Below are positions 25,897-34,601 of a stretch of DNA of 64,000 bases, piece after piece (within the stretch, counting starts at the first letter, position 1; every line of letters begins with the position of its first letter). This DNA is from Sphingomonadales bacterium (GTDB lineage Bacteria; Pseudomonadota; Alphaproteobacteria; Sphingomonadales; Sphingomonadaceae). Location: contig JAIXPC010000011.1 of NCBI GenBank assembly GCA_027486415.1, positions 231,411 to 295,410 on the forward strand, in the 5' to 3' direction. The position numbers were made by a program, and so were the translations under genes. The notes under the pieces are model-generated. The model searched no databases. It was not told the DNA's origin and saw only the letters and a program-made list of their open reading frames with translations.

Positions 25897-27108
25897 ATGC
25901 TGTCAGGTCCGTTGCGCTGGGCGATCATCCTGATCGGGGCGGCGATTGCGCTGAACTATATCGATCGCGGTGCGGTGTCGGTGGCAGCGCCGCTGATCAA
26001 GGACGAATTCGGCCTGACCAACGAGCGTTATGGCGTCATCGTCTCCAGCTTCTACTGGACCTATGTGCCGGCGCTGGCGCTGGCCGGCTGGCTGGCCGAC
26101 CGGATGAGCGTGCGGCTGCTGATGGCGCTGGGGGTGGCCACCTGGGCGCTGGCCACCATCGGCATGGGCTTTGTCGCCTCAGGCGCTGTCACCGCCCTGC
26201 TGCTGCTGCGGCTGCTGATGGGGCTGGGCGAGGGCGTGGCCTTTCCGTGTGGATCGAAATTGATCGCGCGCGTTCCCGAAGGCGCGCGCGGGCTGGCCAA
26301 CATCTCGCTGTCGGGCGGGCTGGCGCTTGGCCCGCTGATCGGCACGCTGGCGGGCGGTGCCATCATGGAATTGTGGGGCTGGCGCGAGATGTTCATCATC
26401 TTCGGCGCAGTCACGTTGCTGTGGCTGGTGCCGTGGTGGCTGGCACGCAAGGGCATCGAGGAAGGGGAGGGGCGCGGCGAGCCCGTTGGCTCGGCCGCAC
26501 CGCTGGCGCAGGTGCTGCGGCAGAAGAATTTCTGGGCGGTCACGCTGCTGCACCTCGCCGGCACCTTCCCGCTCTATTTCATCGTCGGCTGGCTGCCGCT
26601 GTGGCTGGTCAAGGCGCGCGGCTTTTCCATCGTCGACATGAGCCTGCTGACCTCGGTGTTTTACATCGCGCAGATCCTCGGCGGCACGGTGAGCGCCTGG
26701 GCCATCGACCGCGCCATCCGCAGCGGCGGCGACGGCTCGGCATGGCGGCGCTGGATGCTGTTCGCCGCCGTCGCCACCTGTGTCGTCGGGCTGATGCTGC
26801 TGCCCGACATCCAGGGTTGGCCGCTGCTGGTCACGGTGATCGCATTGACCGGCTTCGGCTATGGCCCGATGCCCAATCTGCTGTTCGTGATGGGCCAGAC
26901 CATGGCCGGCCCGGCGTCGGCCGGGCGCTGGGTGGGCGTGCAGACCAGCCTGGGCAATCTGTCGGGCATCATCGGCCCGGTGATGACCGGGATCATCGTC
27001 GATGCCGCCGGTTATCGCCCGGCCTTCATCGTCACCGCCGCCATCGTGGCTGTGGGCACCCTGGTCTTCGGGCTGGTCGTGCGCCGGGTCGAACCGGTGC
27101 GCTGGTAA
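25897..27108 (+). CDS. MFS transporter, anion:cation symporter type
   Basis: 403 residues with about 12 membrane segments. The N-terminal helix reads ALNYIDRGAVSVAAPLIKDEFGL, typical of the ACS subfamily of the major facilitator superfamily, which takes up organic anions such as sugar acids and aromatic acids. The loop 2-3 motif is GWLADRMSVRLLM and another signature is LLRLLMGLGEGVAFP. The ATG at 25897 follows GGGGAG at 25885-25890. No catabolic genes are adjacent, so the substrate is unknown. Confidence 0.88.
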   Translation: MLSGPLRWAIILIGAAIALNYIDRGAVSVAAPLIKDEFGLTNERYGVIVSSFYWTYVPALALAGWLADRMSVRLLMALGVATWALATIGMGFVASGAVTALLLLRLLMGLGEGVAFPCGSKLIARVPEGARGLANISLSGGLALGPLIGTLAGGAIMELWGWREMFIIFGAVTLLWLVPWWLARKGIEEGEGRGEPVGSAAPLAQVLRQKNFWAVTLLHLAGTFPLYFIVGWLPLWLVKARGFSIVDMSLLTSVFYIAQILGGTVSAWAIDRAIRSGGDGSAWRRWMLFAAVATCVVGLMLLPDIQGWPLLVTVIALTGFGYGPMPNLLFVMGQTMAGPASAGRWVGVQTSLGNLSGIIGPVMTGIIVDAAGYRPAFIVTAAIVAVGTLVFGLVVRRVEPVRW

Positions 27109-27111
27109 GGC

Positions 27112-27918
27112 TTACTCGCCCGCCGGCTTGTCCTTGCCCGAGTTCTGGACTCTGGCCTTGCGGTGCTCTTCCAGGTCGAGCACGGCCGACTCGTCCTCGG
27201 TCAGCAGGCCCAGGCGGCGCGCGACTTCCTGATAGGCTTCGACCTCGCCGCCCAGATCGCGGCGGAACCGGTCCTTGTCCATCTTGTCGCCGGTCTTCAT
27301 GTCCCACAGGCGGCAGCCGTCCGGGCTGATCTCGTCGGCCAGGATCACGCGGCTGAAATCGCCGTCGAACAGCCGGCCGAATTCCAGCTTGAAGTCCACC
27401 AGCCGGATGCCGACGCCGGCAAACATGCCGGCCATGAAGTCATTCACCCGGATCGCCATGTCGGCGATGTCGTGCATCTCGTCCTGGCTGGCCCAGCCGA
27501 AGGCGGCGATATGCTCGTCGGTCACCAGCGGATCGCCCAGCGAATCGTCCTTGTAGTAATATTCAAGGATGGTGCGCGGCAGCATCGTGCCTTCCTCGAT
27601 GCCGAACCGCTTGGCGATGCTGCCGGCAGCAACGTTGCGGACGACCACCTCGATCGGGATGATCTCCACCTGGCGCACCAGCTGCTCGCGCATGTTCAGG
27701 CGGCGGATGAAGTGCGTCGGGATGCCGATGGTCGAAAGCAGCGTGAACACATGTTCGGAAATGCGGTTGTTCAGCACGCCCTTGCCGCTGATCGTGCCCT
27801 TTTTCTGGGCGTTGAAGGCGGTGGCATCATCCTTGAAATACTGGATGATGGTGCCGGGTTCCGGGCCTTCATACAGGATCTTGGCCTTGCCTTCGTAGAT
27901 CTGGCGGCGGCGGGTCAT
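27112..27918 (-). CDS. purC: Phosphoribosylaminoimidazole-succinocarboxamide synthase
   Basis: 268 residues. SAICAR synthetase of purine biosynthesis joins CAIR and aspartate. The N-terminal [40 protein letters not shown] and [12 protein letters not shown] blocks are all characteristic. The ATG at 27918 is preceded by GGAGA. The gene is convergent with the transporter gene and is transcribed away from the DUF1476 gene, leaving a 197-base divergent promoter region. Confidence 0.96.
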   Translation of the reverse strand: MTRRRQIYEGKAKILYEGPEPGTIIQYFKDDATAFNAQKKGTISGKGVLNNRISEHVFTLLSTIGIPTHFIRRLNMREQLVRQVEIIPIEVVVRNVAAGSIAKRFGIEEGTMLPRTILEYYYKDDSLGDPLVTDEHIAAFGWASQDEMHDIADMAIRVNDFMAGMFAGVGIRLVDFKLEFGRLFDGDFSRVILADEISPDGCRLWDMKTGDKMDKDRFRRDLGGEVEAYQEVARRLGLLTEDESAVLDLEEHRKARVQNSGKDKPAGE

Positions 27919-28024
27919 GGCGGTCTCCGTCGGCGGCTGCCCGCCCCGGCAAGGGGCACGTGGCCGCAAAAGCAAAAATCGCGCCGCGGCGGGCTGAAAT
28001 CGCCGCCCGGCGCGGGCTTGCGTC

Positions 28025-28053
28025 GCCATAACCGCAATGTCCCCTCGTTACAA
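28025..28053 (-). promoter_or_regulatory. Possible purC promoter
   Basis: On the reverse strand a -35-like TTGTAA (28053-28048) and a -10-like TATGGC (28030-28025) are 17 bases apart in the purC/DUF1476 divergent gap. The match is modest. It would give purC a leader of about 100 bases rich in GC hairpins. Confidence 0.3.
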
Positions 28054-28115
28054 TGATTGAACCGCCGGCCCGGCTTGCCTATCTGGAAGCCAGCATCCGC
28101 TGCGGAGACTGACGC

Positions 28116-28433
28116 ATGACCAGCTTTGACGATCGCCAGAAGGCCTTTGAAACCAAGTTTGCCCACGACGAGGAACTGCGCTTCCGCATCCTCGCCCGCC
28201 GCGGCAAGCTGATCGGCCTGTGGGCGGCGGAAAAGCTGGGCAAGGATGGCGCCGATGCCGACGCCTATGCCAAGTCGGTGCTGCTGTCCGATCTGGAAAT
28301 TCCCGGCGATGACGACATCATTGCCAAGCTGCATGGCGATCTCGCCCCGCTCGGCGTCGGCGTGGCCGATATCAAGGCGATGCTGGCCGAAAAGCTGGCG
28401 CAGGCCGAAACCCAGGTGACGGGAGAAGCCTGA
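28116..28433 (+). CDS. ATPase inhibitor subunit zeta (DUF1476)
   Basis: 105 residues with FDDRQKAFETKFAHDEELRF at the N-terminus and helical sequence throughout. This is the DUF1476 family (Pfam PF07345), whose Paracoccus denitrificans member is the zeta inhibitor of F1Fo-ATP synthase; its N-terminal segment blocks ATP hydrolysis by F1. A ribosome site GCGGAGA precedes the ATG. The stop codon shares one base with the start of bolA (TGATG), so the genes are coupled with an Fe-S trafficking pair. Confidence 0.9.
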   Translation: MTSFDDRQKAFETKFAHDEELRFRILARRGKLIGLWAAEKLGKDGADADAYAKSVLLSDLEIPGDDDIIAKLHGDLAPLGVGVADIKAMLAEKLAQAETQVTGEA

Positions 28434-28663
28434 TGCCGATGGCGGCTGCCGATATCGAATCGGCCATTCTGGCGGCATTGCCCGGCGCCACCGTCGAGAT
28501 CACCGATCTTGCCGGCGACGGCGATCATTATGCCGCCGTCGTCACTGCCCCCCAGTTCGCCGGGATGAGCAGGGTTGCACAGCAACGGCTGGTGTATAAT
28601 GCTCTTGGCGGGCGCATGGGGGGCGTCCTGCACGCTCTCAAACTGACCACGAAAGCAGCCTGA
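28433..28663 (+). CDS. bolA: BolA-family protein
   Basis: 76 residues. The fold signature includes DHYAAVVTAPQFAGMSRVAQQRLVY and the C-terminal HALKL. His32 and His67 are candidates for ligating a shared [2Fe-2S] cluster with a monothiol glutaredoxin, which is what the next gene encodes. BolA-like proteins of this length (BolA2/YrbA size) work in iron regulation and Fe-S delivery. The start overlaps the DUF1476 stop. Confidence 0.9.
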   Translation: MPMAAADIESAILAALPGATVEITDLAGDGDHYAAVVTAPQFAGMSRVAQQRLVYNALGGRMGGVLHALKLTTKAA

Positions 28664-28693
28664 CCGGCTGCCCCGTTGCAAGGAACCCCCCCG

Positions 28694-29026
28694 ATGACCA
28701 ACCCCGTTCACGCCCGCATCGAAGCGCTGGTGAATGCCAATGATGTCGTGCTGTTCATGAAGGGCACGCCCTTCTTCCCGCAGTGCGGCTTTTCCTCGAC
28801 CGCCGTTGCCATCCTTGAACGCCTGAACGTCGCCTTCGAAGGCGTCGACGTGCTGGCCGATCAGGAAATCCGCCAGGGCATCAAGGAATATAGCGACTGG
28901 CCGACCATCCCCCAACTCTATGTGAAGGGCGAATTCGTCGGCGGCAGCGACATCATGATGGAAATGTTCCAGGCCGGCGAACTGCAGGCGCTGGTCGCCG
29001 AAGCCGGCGTCAAGCCCGCCGCCTGA
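28694..29026 (+). CDS. grxD: Monothiol glutaredoxin, Grx4 type
   Basis: 110 residues. The CGFS active site is at residues 31-34 in [13 protein letters not shown], and [19 protein letters not shown] is the typical glutathione-binding block. Grx4-type proteins bind a glutathione-bridged [2Fe-2S] cluster and pass it on with BolA. I chose the ATG at 28694 because AAGGAA lies at 28680-28685; an earlier in-frame ATG at 28676 precedes this ribosome site. The adjacent bolA supports the role. Confidence 0.95.
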   Translation: MTNPVHARIEALVNANDVVLFMKGTPFFPQCGFSSTAVAILERLNVAFEGVDVLADQEIRQGIKEYSDWPTIPQLYVKGEFVGGSDIMMEMFQAGELQALVAEAGVKPAA

Positions 29027-29044
29027 TCCGGGCGGGCCGCGATC

Positions 29045-29767
29045 ATGACTCGCCTGACCGCGGCTTCGATCTGGGATGCCATGTCCTCGGCCATGATGGC
29101 CGATCTGGCGCGACTGTTCTTCCTGGTCGCGCCGTTCACACTGCTGCCGGCGGTGGCGATCGACTTGCTCGGCCCGCCGCCGCCCACCAGCATCGCCACG
29201 ATCAGCGGCGAACAGATGCTGTTTCGCCTGGCGCTGCCCAGCCTGATCGGTGCCATCGGCCAACTGGCGGCGGCAGCGCTTGTCCTGCGCGCCGATGCCA
29301 CCCCGCGCGATGCGCTGGCGGCGGCGCTGGCGGCCTGGCCGCTGTATGTGCTGGCGCAGTTGGTGGGCTCGCTTCCCGTCAGCCTGGGCCTGATGCTGCT
29401 GGTCGTGCCCGGCATCTGGCTGTTTGGCCGGCTGCTGTTCCTCACCGGTGCGATCGCCGTGACGCAGCGGGGCTCGCCGCTCGACCTGTTGCGCCGCAGC
29501 TGGGCGCTGTCGGCCGATCACGGCCTGCAGATCGGCCTGTTCCTCGTCCTCGGCCTGTTCGGGCTGATCGGTGTCGAGATCCTGGCCGAAGGGGCGGGGG
29601 CGGCGCTTGACGTCATTGCCCGCGCCATCGGCCTTGCTGGCGTTGGCCATTTCCTGCGCGCGCTGCTTCCGGGCATCGCCAACTGTTTTGTCACCATCGG
29701 CATCGGCGCCGCCGCGGCAGTGACCTATCTGCACCTGATGCGAACCCGCGGCTCGACCAATTTGTAG
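29045..29767 (+). CDS. Polytopic membrane protein, unknown function
   Basis: 240 residues with five or six hydrophobic segments. The block VVPGIWLFGRLLFLTGAIAV followed by PLDLLRRSWALSADH resembles the membrane domain found with glycerophosphodiester phosphodiesterases and in YciC-like proteins, where a Pro-Gly-x-x-x helix is followed by an amphipathic 'ALxRSW' helix. No catalytic domain is attached. It follows grxD by 18 bases and is probably co-transcribed. Function is unknown. Confidence 0.7.
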   Translation: MTRLTAASIWDAMSSAMMADLARLFFLVAPFTLLPAVAIDLLGPPPPTSIATISGEQMLFRLALPSLIGAIGQLAAAALVLRADATPRDALAAALAAWPLYVLAQLVGSLPVSLGLMLLVVPGIWLFGRLLFLTGAIAVTQRGSPLDLLRRSWALSADHGLQIGLFLVLGLFGLIGVEILAEGAGAALDVIARAIGLAGVGHFLRALLPGIANCFVTIGIGAAAAVTYLHLMRTRGSTNL

Positions 29768-29775
29768 TAGTGCAT

Positions 29776-29791
29776 TAGCAAGATGTTGCTA
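29776..29791. promoter_or_regulatory. Inverted repeat upstream of the PEP-CTERM protease gene
   Basis: TAGCAA-GATG-TTGCTA is a perfect inverted repeat with six-base arms in an unusually AT-rich stretch, 54 bases before the protease start. A -10-like TATAAG follows at 29802-29807. It may be an operator. No sigma-54 type sequence is seen here, in contrast to the other PEPxxWA-CTERM gene. Confidence 0.4.
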
Positions 29792-29844
29792 TTAGGTTAA
29801 TTATAAGTAAAACTCTTCCTTCAGAACAGGGGAAGGGGGTAATC

Positions 29845-30963
29845 ATGGTTGCATATCGCTCCGTCATGCACGGCATTTCGGTTCTGCTTGTTGCAGGTGC
29901 CACGGGGGCACAAGCCCAGGCCAAGTTCAATGCCTCGAACTGGAACGTGGCGCGTGAAATCGTCGGCCAGACGTCGACCGCGACCGTCGTTGCCGGTGGG
30001 AACCCGCTCTATATTCCGCCGCGTCCGCAGTATAACAGCACCGTCGGTATCCGGATGGATTACGGCGGCGGACAGGTCTTTGTCTGTTCGGGCACGCTGG
30101 TGAACGCCACATCGGTCGTCACTGCGGCGCACTGCGTGTCGGATGGCACCAGGGCCCGGCCGCTTTCGACCACGGTGTTCTTCACCAATCGCGCCGATGA
30201 TCCGAACGTTTATGCCGGCGGCCCCGGTATCGATCAGCGTTCGGTGGCGAGCATCGCGGTCAATCCGCTCTACAGCGGCGAAGTCGTCGATCAGAACGAC
30301 ATTGCCGTTCTCCGGCTCAGCCAGGCCGCGCCCAGCTACGCCAGGCCCTCGGCGCTTTCCAATCTCGGCGACCTCACCGGATTTGAACATATCGTCGCCG
30401 GCTATGGCGTGCGTTCCGACACGGGGGGCAGCATCGGCAGCAATCTTGGTACCGGTCGCTTGCGCTATGCCGGCAACCGCTTTGATTTCCGCTTTGGTGA
30501 CGCCGATTTCGAAGGTTATTTCGATGGCGCCTTTGGCCCGCAGGCCATCGATCATGTGTGGATGTCGGATTTCGACAATGGCACCGCTTTCCGGGACGGC
30601 TCGTGCAATATCGGCATTTTCGAAGCGCCGTTTGCGCCCGCCATCTTCGGCAAGCCGGTGTTCAGCAGCAGCAAATATTGCGACACCGGCATCGGGGCCT
30701 TTGAAGGCATTGGCGGTGGCGGCGATTCCGGCGGTTCCTACTTCATCGATGGCAAGCTGGCGGCCGTGCACAGTTTTGCCCTGTGGTATCGCGCCGACGA
30801 ATCCGCCAACCGTTTCGGCCAGCTGAAGGGCGCCGTGCCGATCTATCTGCACAAGAGCTTCATCGCCGGCGCCATTCCGGAACCATCGAGCTGGGCGATG
30901 CTGATCGCCGGCTTTGGCCTGACCGGAGCAGCCATGCGTCGGCGCCGCGCCATCGTGGCCTGA
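29845..30963 (+). CDS. Secreted trypsin-like protease, PEPxxWA-CTERM tail
   Basis: 372 residues. A signal peptide ends near Ala-Gln-Ala (about residue 24). The S1 triad is visible as VVTAAHC (His96), QNDIAVLRL (Asp152) and GGGGDSGGSYF (Ser295). The C-terminus has PEPSSWA (345-351), a membrane helix and an Arg cluster, the PEPxxWA-CTERM sorting signal of Sphingomonadales, so the protease should be handled by an exosortase and retained at or released from the surface. The stretch between Asp and Ser is long (about 140 residues) and aromatic-rich with Cys254 and Cys279. A GGGGAAGGGGG ribosome site precedes the ATG. Confidence 0.9.
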   Translation: MVAYRSVMHGISVLLVAGATGAQAQAKFNASNWNVAREIVGQTSTATVVAGGNPLYIPPRPQYNSTVGIRMDYGGGQVFVCSGTLVNATSVVTAAHCVSDGTRARPLSTTVFFTNRADDPNVYAGGPGIDQRSVASIAVNPLYSGEVVDQNDIAVLRLSQAAPSYARPSALSNLGDLTGFEHIVAGYGVRSDTGGSIGSNLGTGRLRYAGNRFDFRFGDADFEGYFDGAFGPQAIDHVWMSDFDNGTAFRDGSCNIGIFEAPFAPAIFGKPVFSSSKYCDTGIGAFEGIGGGGDSGGSYFIDGKLAAVHSFALWYRADESANRFGQLKGAVPIYLHKSFIAGAIPEPSSWAMLIAGFGLTGAAMRRRRAIVA

Positions 30964-30986
30964 CACCAGCGCCATCCGTACCACGG

Positions 30987-31012
30987 CGGCCGCTTCCAAT
31001 CGGGGGCGGCCG
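30987..31012 (+). terminator. Weak hairpin after the protease gene
   Basis: CGGCCGC (30987-30993) pairs with GCGGCCG (31006-31012) and is followed by a T-rich but interrupted tract. It lies between the protease and the convergent GNAT gene and could serve both. Confidence 0.4.
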
Positions 31013-31020
31013 TCTGTCTG

Positions 31021-31614
31021 TTACAGCAGCGGCACCGTCGGCGCCGCGCTGGCCGGGTGGATGCCGCTGCTGCGCGGATCGTCGAACATCTCCACCAGCC
31101 GCTGATAGGGGCGGAAACCGTGGCGTTGATAGAATGACAGCGCACCGGGGTGATCAAGATCGCAGCTGTGCAGCCACAGGCGCCTGATGCCGGCGCGCCA
31201 GCCCAGCCGCAGGGCATGGCCCATCAGCCACGCGCCCTGGCCGCGCCCGGTCATTTCCGGCACCAGCCCGAAATAGGCGATCTCGCATTCGCCGGTTTCA
31301 GAGAAATCGAGTTCGATCAGCCCCTGCGGCGTGCCATCGCGGCGGGTGGCGACATGGATTTCCAGGCCCGGCGCACCCAGCGTTGCCGCCAGCGCATCAT
31401 CGTCCAGCACCAGCCTTCCCCGCCACAGCCAGGGTTCGCCAATGGCGCGAAACAGGGCGCGATAGCGGGCAAGGTCCACCGGTGCCGCCCAGCGTTCCAG
31501 TTTCAGCGCCGATCGCGCCGGCAGCGCCGGGGCCGGCGGAGCCGTCATTTCAAGGCAGGTGACAATGGTGGCAATCTGCCCGGCCGGCACCGCGATCACC
31601 TGCGATGCCACCAT
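31021..31614 (-). CDS. GNAT-family N-acetyltransferase
   Basis: 197 residues. The acetyl-CoA binding segment is EIAYFGLVPEMTGRGQGAWLM, and a C-terminal DHPGALSFYQRHGF block is typical of GNAT enzymes. The N-terminal half (LERWAAPVDLARYRALFRAIGEPWLW) is seen in several bacterial GNAT proteins of unknown substrate. The ATG at 31614 has GGGGA just upstream; a TTG at 31629 is an alternative. It follows hemF on the same strand after about 20 bases. Confidence 0.85.
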   Translation of the reverse strand: MVASQVIAVPAGQIATIVTCLEMTAPPAPALPARSALKLERWAAPVDLARYRALFRAIGEPWLWRGRLVLDDDALAATLGAPGLEIHVATRRDGTPQGLIELDFSETGECEIAYFGLVPEMTGRGQGAWLMGHALRLGWRAGIRRLWLHSCDLDHPGALSFYQRHGFRPYQRLVEMFDDPRSSGIHPASAAPTVPLL

Positions 31615-31633
31615 CGTTCCCCGATTCAACGCC

Positions 31634-32488
31634 TCACTCCCAGATCGCGTGCGGCGGCAGGCTCATCAGGATGGCATCGGTGTTGCCCCCGGTCTTCAGG
31701 CCGAAGGTGGTGCCACGGTCATAGACGAGGTTGAACTCGGCATAGAGGCCGCGATACTTCAGCTGCTCGATGCGCTGCGCCTCGGTGAACGGCTGGTGCA
31801 TCTTGGCGCGCACCAGCTTGGGATAGGTTTCCAGGAAGCAGCGGCCCACGTCCTGCGTGTAGGCAAAATCGGCCGCCCAGTCGCCGCTGTCGAGGTGATC
31901 GTAGAAGATGCCGCCGACACCGCGGTGGCGGTTGCGGTGGGGCACCCAGAAATACTCCTCCGCCCACTTGGAATGGGCCGGATAATAATCCGGGTTGTGG
32001 CGGTCGCAGGTGTCCTTCACCGCCGCGTGGAAGCGGGCGGTTTCATCGGCATCGGGCAGGGCCGGATTGAGATCGACGCCGCCGCCAAACCAGCGCTTGG
32101 TCGTCACCAACATCCGCGTGTTCATGTGGACAGCCGGCACCAGCGGGTTGGCCGGGTGGATCACGAGGCTGATGCCGGTGGCAAAGAAGCGGGGATCTTC
32201 GGCAGCGCCGTTGATCTGCTTGGCAAAATCCGGGTTGAACTGGCCATAGACGGTGGAGATGTTGACCCCGGCCTTTTCAAAGACCTTGCCCTTCATCACC
32301 CCCATTTCGCCGCTGCCGCCGTCGCCGCCGCCATGATCGGTGCGGTTCCACAGCCGCTTTTCGAAACGTCCGGCCGGGCCGGGCAGGGGGGATTCATCCT
32401 CCAGCTGCTCCAGCATCGCCCAGATGCTGTCACGCAGGGAACGGAACCAGGCTTGAGCTGCCTGCTGCTGGTCATCGAGTTCGATCAT
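31634..32488 (-). CDS. hemF: Oxygen-dependent coproporphyrinogen III oxidase
   Basis: 284 residues. HemF decarboxylates coproporphyrinogen III to protoporphyrinogen IX with oxygen in haem synthesis. Signatures are GVNISTVYG, HPANPLVPAVHMNTRM, RWFGGGVDLNP, HSKWAEEYFWVPHR, RGVGGIFYD and EFNLVYDRGT. I chose the ATG at 32488, which gives the expected length; upstream in-frame codons run through the divergent promoter. It is divergent from petABC, whose cytochromes need haem. Confidence 0.96.
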   Translation of the reverse strand: MIELDDQQQAAQAWFRSLRDSIWAMLEQLEDESPLPGPAGRFEKRLWNRTDHGGGDGGSGEMGVMKGKVFEKAGVNISTVYGQFNPDFAKQINGAAEDPRFFATGISLVIHPANPLVPAVHMNTRMLVTTKRWFGGGVDLNPALPDADETARFHAAVKDTCDRHNPDYYPAHSKWAEEYFWVPHRNRHRGVGGIFYDHLDSGDWAADFAYTQDVGRCFLETYPKLVRAKMHQPFTEAQRIEQLKYRGLYAEFNLVYDRGTTFGLKTGGNTDAILMSLPPHAIWE

Positions 32489-32718
32489 GGCGCAGGCTTT
32501 AAAACGGGAATTGTTCCCGCGAAACCCCGTAAAACACCACAATTGGCCGGCCCCGCCGCTGCCCGAACGTTAACTGGATGTCATGTCCGCTTCAAAATGT
32601 CCGAGGTCTGGTGGCTTTTTGTCCGTTGCGTTGCGGCATCGCCTTGTCTAAGCCGGCGCACCATGCGGGCAGGCTGTGTGCTTGCCGGCCAGGCATCCAA
32701 TTTGTCGGAAGGGGCAAG
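32489..32718. promoter_or_regulatory. Divergent hemF/petA promoter region
   Basis: This 230-base gap separates hemF and the bc1 operon and must carry both promoters. Its clearest element is the perfect palindrome near hemF listed separately. I see no convincing FNR box (TTGAT-N4-ATCAA). A GGAAGGGG ribosome site for petA ends the gap. Confidence 0.5.
32505..32519. promoter_or_regulatory. Palindrome in front of hemF
   Basis: CGGGAA-TTG-TTCCCG is a perfect inverted repeat with six-base arms, ending 17 bases before the hemF start. Its position in the leader or core promoter suggests a repressor operator. I cannot name the regulator. Confidence 0.45.
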
Positions 32719-33285
32719 ATGGCGAGCGAAGTGCGGCAGGCAACTGCCGAAGACCTGAGTGCCGGTGGCGAGCGCCGCCGCGATTTCCTCTATGTCGCCA
32801 CGGCGGCGTTTGCCGGTGCTGGCGTCGTGCCGGTGGCATGGTCGCTGGTCAACCAGATGAACCCGTCGGCCGACGTGCTGGCGCTGGCGTCGATCGATCT
32901 CGATCTGGGCGCGGTGCAGCCGGGCCAGGCGATCAAGGCGAGCTGGCGCGGCAAGCCGGTCTTCGCGCGTCACCTGACGCCCGAGGAAATCGCCGATGCC
33001 AAGAAGGTCGACGTGGCCTCCCTGCGCGATCCGCAGAAGCTGGAAGACCGCACCAAGCCGGGCAACGAGCAGTGGCTGATCACGCTCGGCGTCTGCACCC
33101 ACCTCGGCTGCGTCCCGCTCGGCGCTGCCGAAGGCGAAGTGCGCGGCGATTACGGCGGCTATTTCTGCCCCTGCCACGGGTCGCACTATGATACCGCGGC
33201 GCGCATCCGGAAGGGCCCGGCGCCCAAGAACCTGGAAGTGCCCCCGTATCAATTCAAGTCGCCGACCGCGGTGACCATCGGCTGA
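32719..33285 (+). CDS. petA: Cytochrome bc1 Rieske iron-sulfur subunit
   Basis: 188 residues. The Rieske [2Fe-2S] ligands are in CTHLGC (Cys126, His128) and CPCHGSH (Cys150, His153), with the disulfide Cys131-Cys152. A twin-arginine-like [18 protein letters not shown] precedes the single membrane anchor, so Tat export is expected. The subunit passes electrons from quinol to cytochrome c1. It is the first gene of petABC, and its ATG has GGAAGGGG upstream. Confidence 0.96.
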   Translation: MASEVRQATAEDLSAGGERRRDFLYVATAAFAGAGVVPVAWSLVNQMNPSADVLALASIDLDLGAVQPGQAIKASWRGKPVFARHLTPEEIADAKKVDVASLRDPQKLEDRTKPGNEQWLITLGVCTHLGCVPLGAAEGEVRGDYGGYFCPCHGSHYDTAARIRKGPAPKNLEVPPYQFKSPTAVTIG

Positions 33286-33296
33286 GGACGAGGATC

Positions 33297-34589
33297 ATGA
33301 GCTTTCCCTGGGCCAAGCAATATCAGCCGACCTCGGCCGTCGGCAAATGGGTTGACGAGCGACTGCCGCTCCCCCGCTTCATCCATGGCGCCCTTGGGCC
33401 GGGCTACCCGACCCCCAAGAACCTGAACGCCTTCTACAACTTCGGCGTGCTCGCCGGCGTCGCGCTGGTGATCCAGATCATCACCGGCGTCGTGCTGGCC
33501 ATGCACTTTGCCGCCGACACCCGCGTTGCCTTTGATTCGGTCGAGCACATCATGCGCGACGTCAATGGCGGCTGGATGATCCGCTACATGCACGCCGTCG
33601 GCGCCAGCTTCTTCTTCGGCGTCGTCTACATCCACATCTTCCGTGGTCTCTACTACGGATCCTACAAGCCGCCGCGCGAAGTGCTGTGGATGCTCGGCCT
33701 CGTCATCTTCCTGCTGATGATGGCGACCGCGTTCATGGGCTATGTGCTCGTGTGGGGCCAGATGAGCTTCTGGGGCGCGCAGGTCATCACCGGCCTGTTC
33801 TCGGCACTGCCGCTGGTCGGCACCGCGATCCAGACCTGGCTGCTGGGCGGCTTCTCGCCGGACAACGCCACGCTGAACCGCTTCTTCTCGCTGCACTATC
33901 TGCTGCCGTTCGTGATCTTCGGCGTCATCATCCTGCACGTGTGGGCGCTGCACATCCCGGGTTCGAACAACCCGACCGGTGTGGACGTGAAGTCGGAAGC
34001 CGATACCGTGCCGTTCCACCCCTATTACACGGCGAAGGATTTCGTTGGCCTGGGCGTCTATCTGATCGTCTTCTCGGCCTTCGTGTTCTTCATGCCGAAC
34101 AGCCTGGGCGAGCCGGACAACTATATCCCGGCCAACCCGCTTTCGACCCCGGCGCACATCGTGCCTGAATGGTATTTCTGGCCGTTCTACGCGATCCTGC
34201 GTGCCTTCACGGCCGATTTCCTCGGCGTGCCGGCCAAGCTGTGGGGCGTGCTGGCGATGTTCGCATCGATCCTGCTGCTGTTCCTGCTGCCGTGGCTCGA
34301 CACCTCGCCGGTGCGGTCCAACAACTATCGCCCGCTGTCGCGCATCCTGTTCTGGGTGTTCGTCGTGGTCGCCCTGCTGCTGGGCGTGTGCGGTGGCAAG
34401 CCGGCCGAAGAACCGTGGGTGCGGCTGTCGCAGATCCTGACCGCCTATTATTTCGCCCACTTCCTCATCATCCTGCCGATCGTCTCCAAGCTGGAGAAGA
34501 CCAAGCCGCTGCCGGGTTCGATCTCGGAAGCCGTGCTGGCCAAATACGGCAAGGGTGGCGGCGCGCCTGTCGCGCAGCCGGCCGAATAA
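33297..34589 (+). CDS. petB: Cytochrome bc1 cytochrome b subunit
   Basis: 430 residues, full-length fused cytochrome b with about eight membrane helices. Haem-ligand histidines lie in the second and fourth helices ([20 protein letters not shown] and [20 protein letters not shown]). The quinol-oxidation site motif [10 protein letters not shown] is present. The subunit forms the Qo and Qi sites of the proton-translocating complex III. It lies 11 bases after petA. Confidence 0.97.
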   Translation: MSFPWAKQYQPTSAVGKWVDERLPLPRFIHGALGPGYPTPKNLNAFYNFGVLAGVALVIQIITGVVLAMHFAADTRVAFDSVEHIMRDVNGGWMIRYMHAVGASFFFGVVYIHIFRGLYYGSYKPPREVLWMLGLVIFLLMMATAFMGYVLVWGQMSFWGAQVITGLFSALPLVGTAIQTWLLGGFSPDNATLNRFFSLHYLLPFVIFGVIILHVWALHIPGSNNPTGVDVKSEADTVPFHPYYTAKDFVGLGVYLIVFSAFVFFMPNSLGEPDNYIPANPLSTPAHIVPEWYFWPFYAILRAFTADFLGVPAKLWGVLAMFASILLLFLLPWLDTSPVRSNNYRPLSRILFWVFVVVALLLGVCGGKPAEEPWVRLSQILTAYYFAHFLIILPIVSKLEKTKPLPGSISEAVLAKYGKGGGAPVAQPAE

Positions 34590-34601
34590 GGAGCTGAACC
34601 A

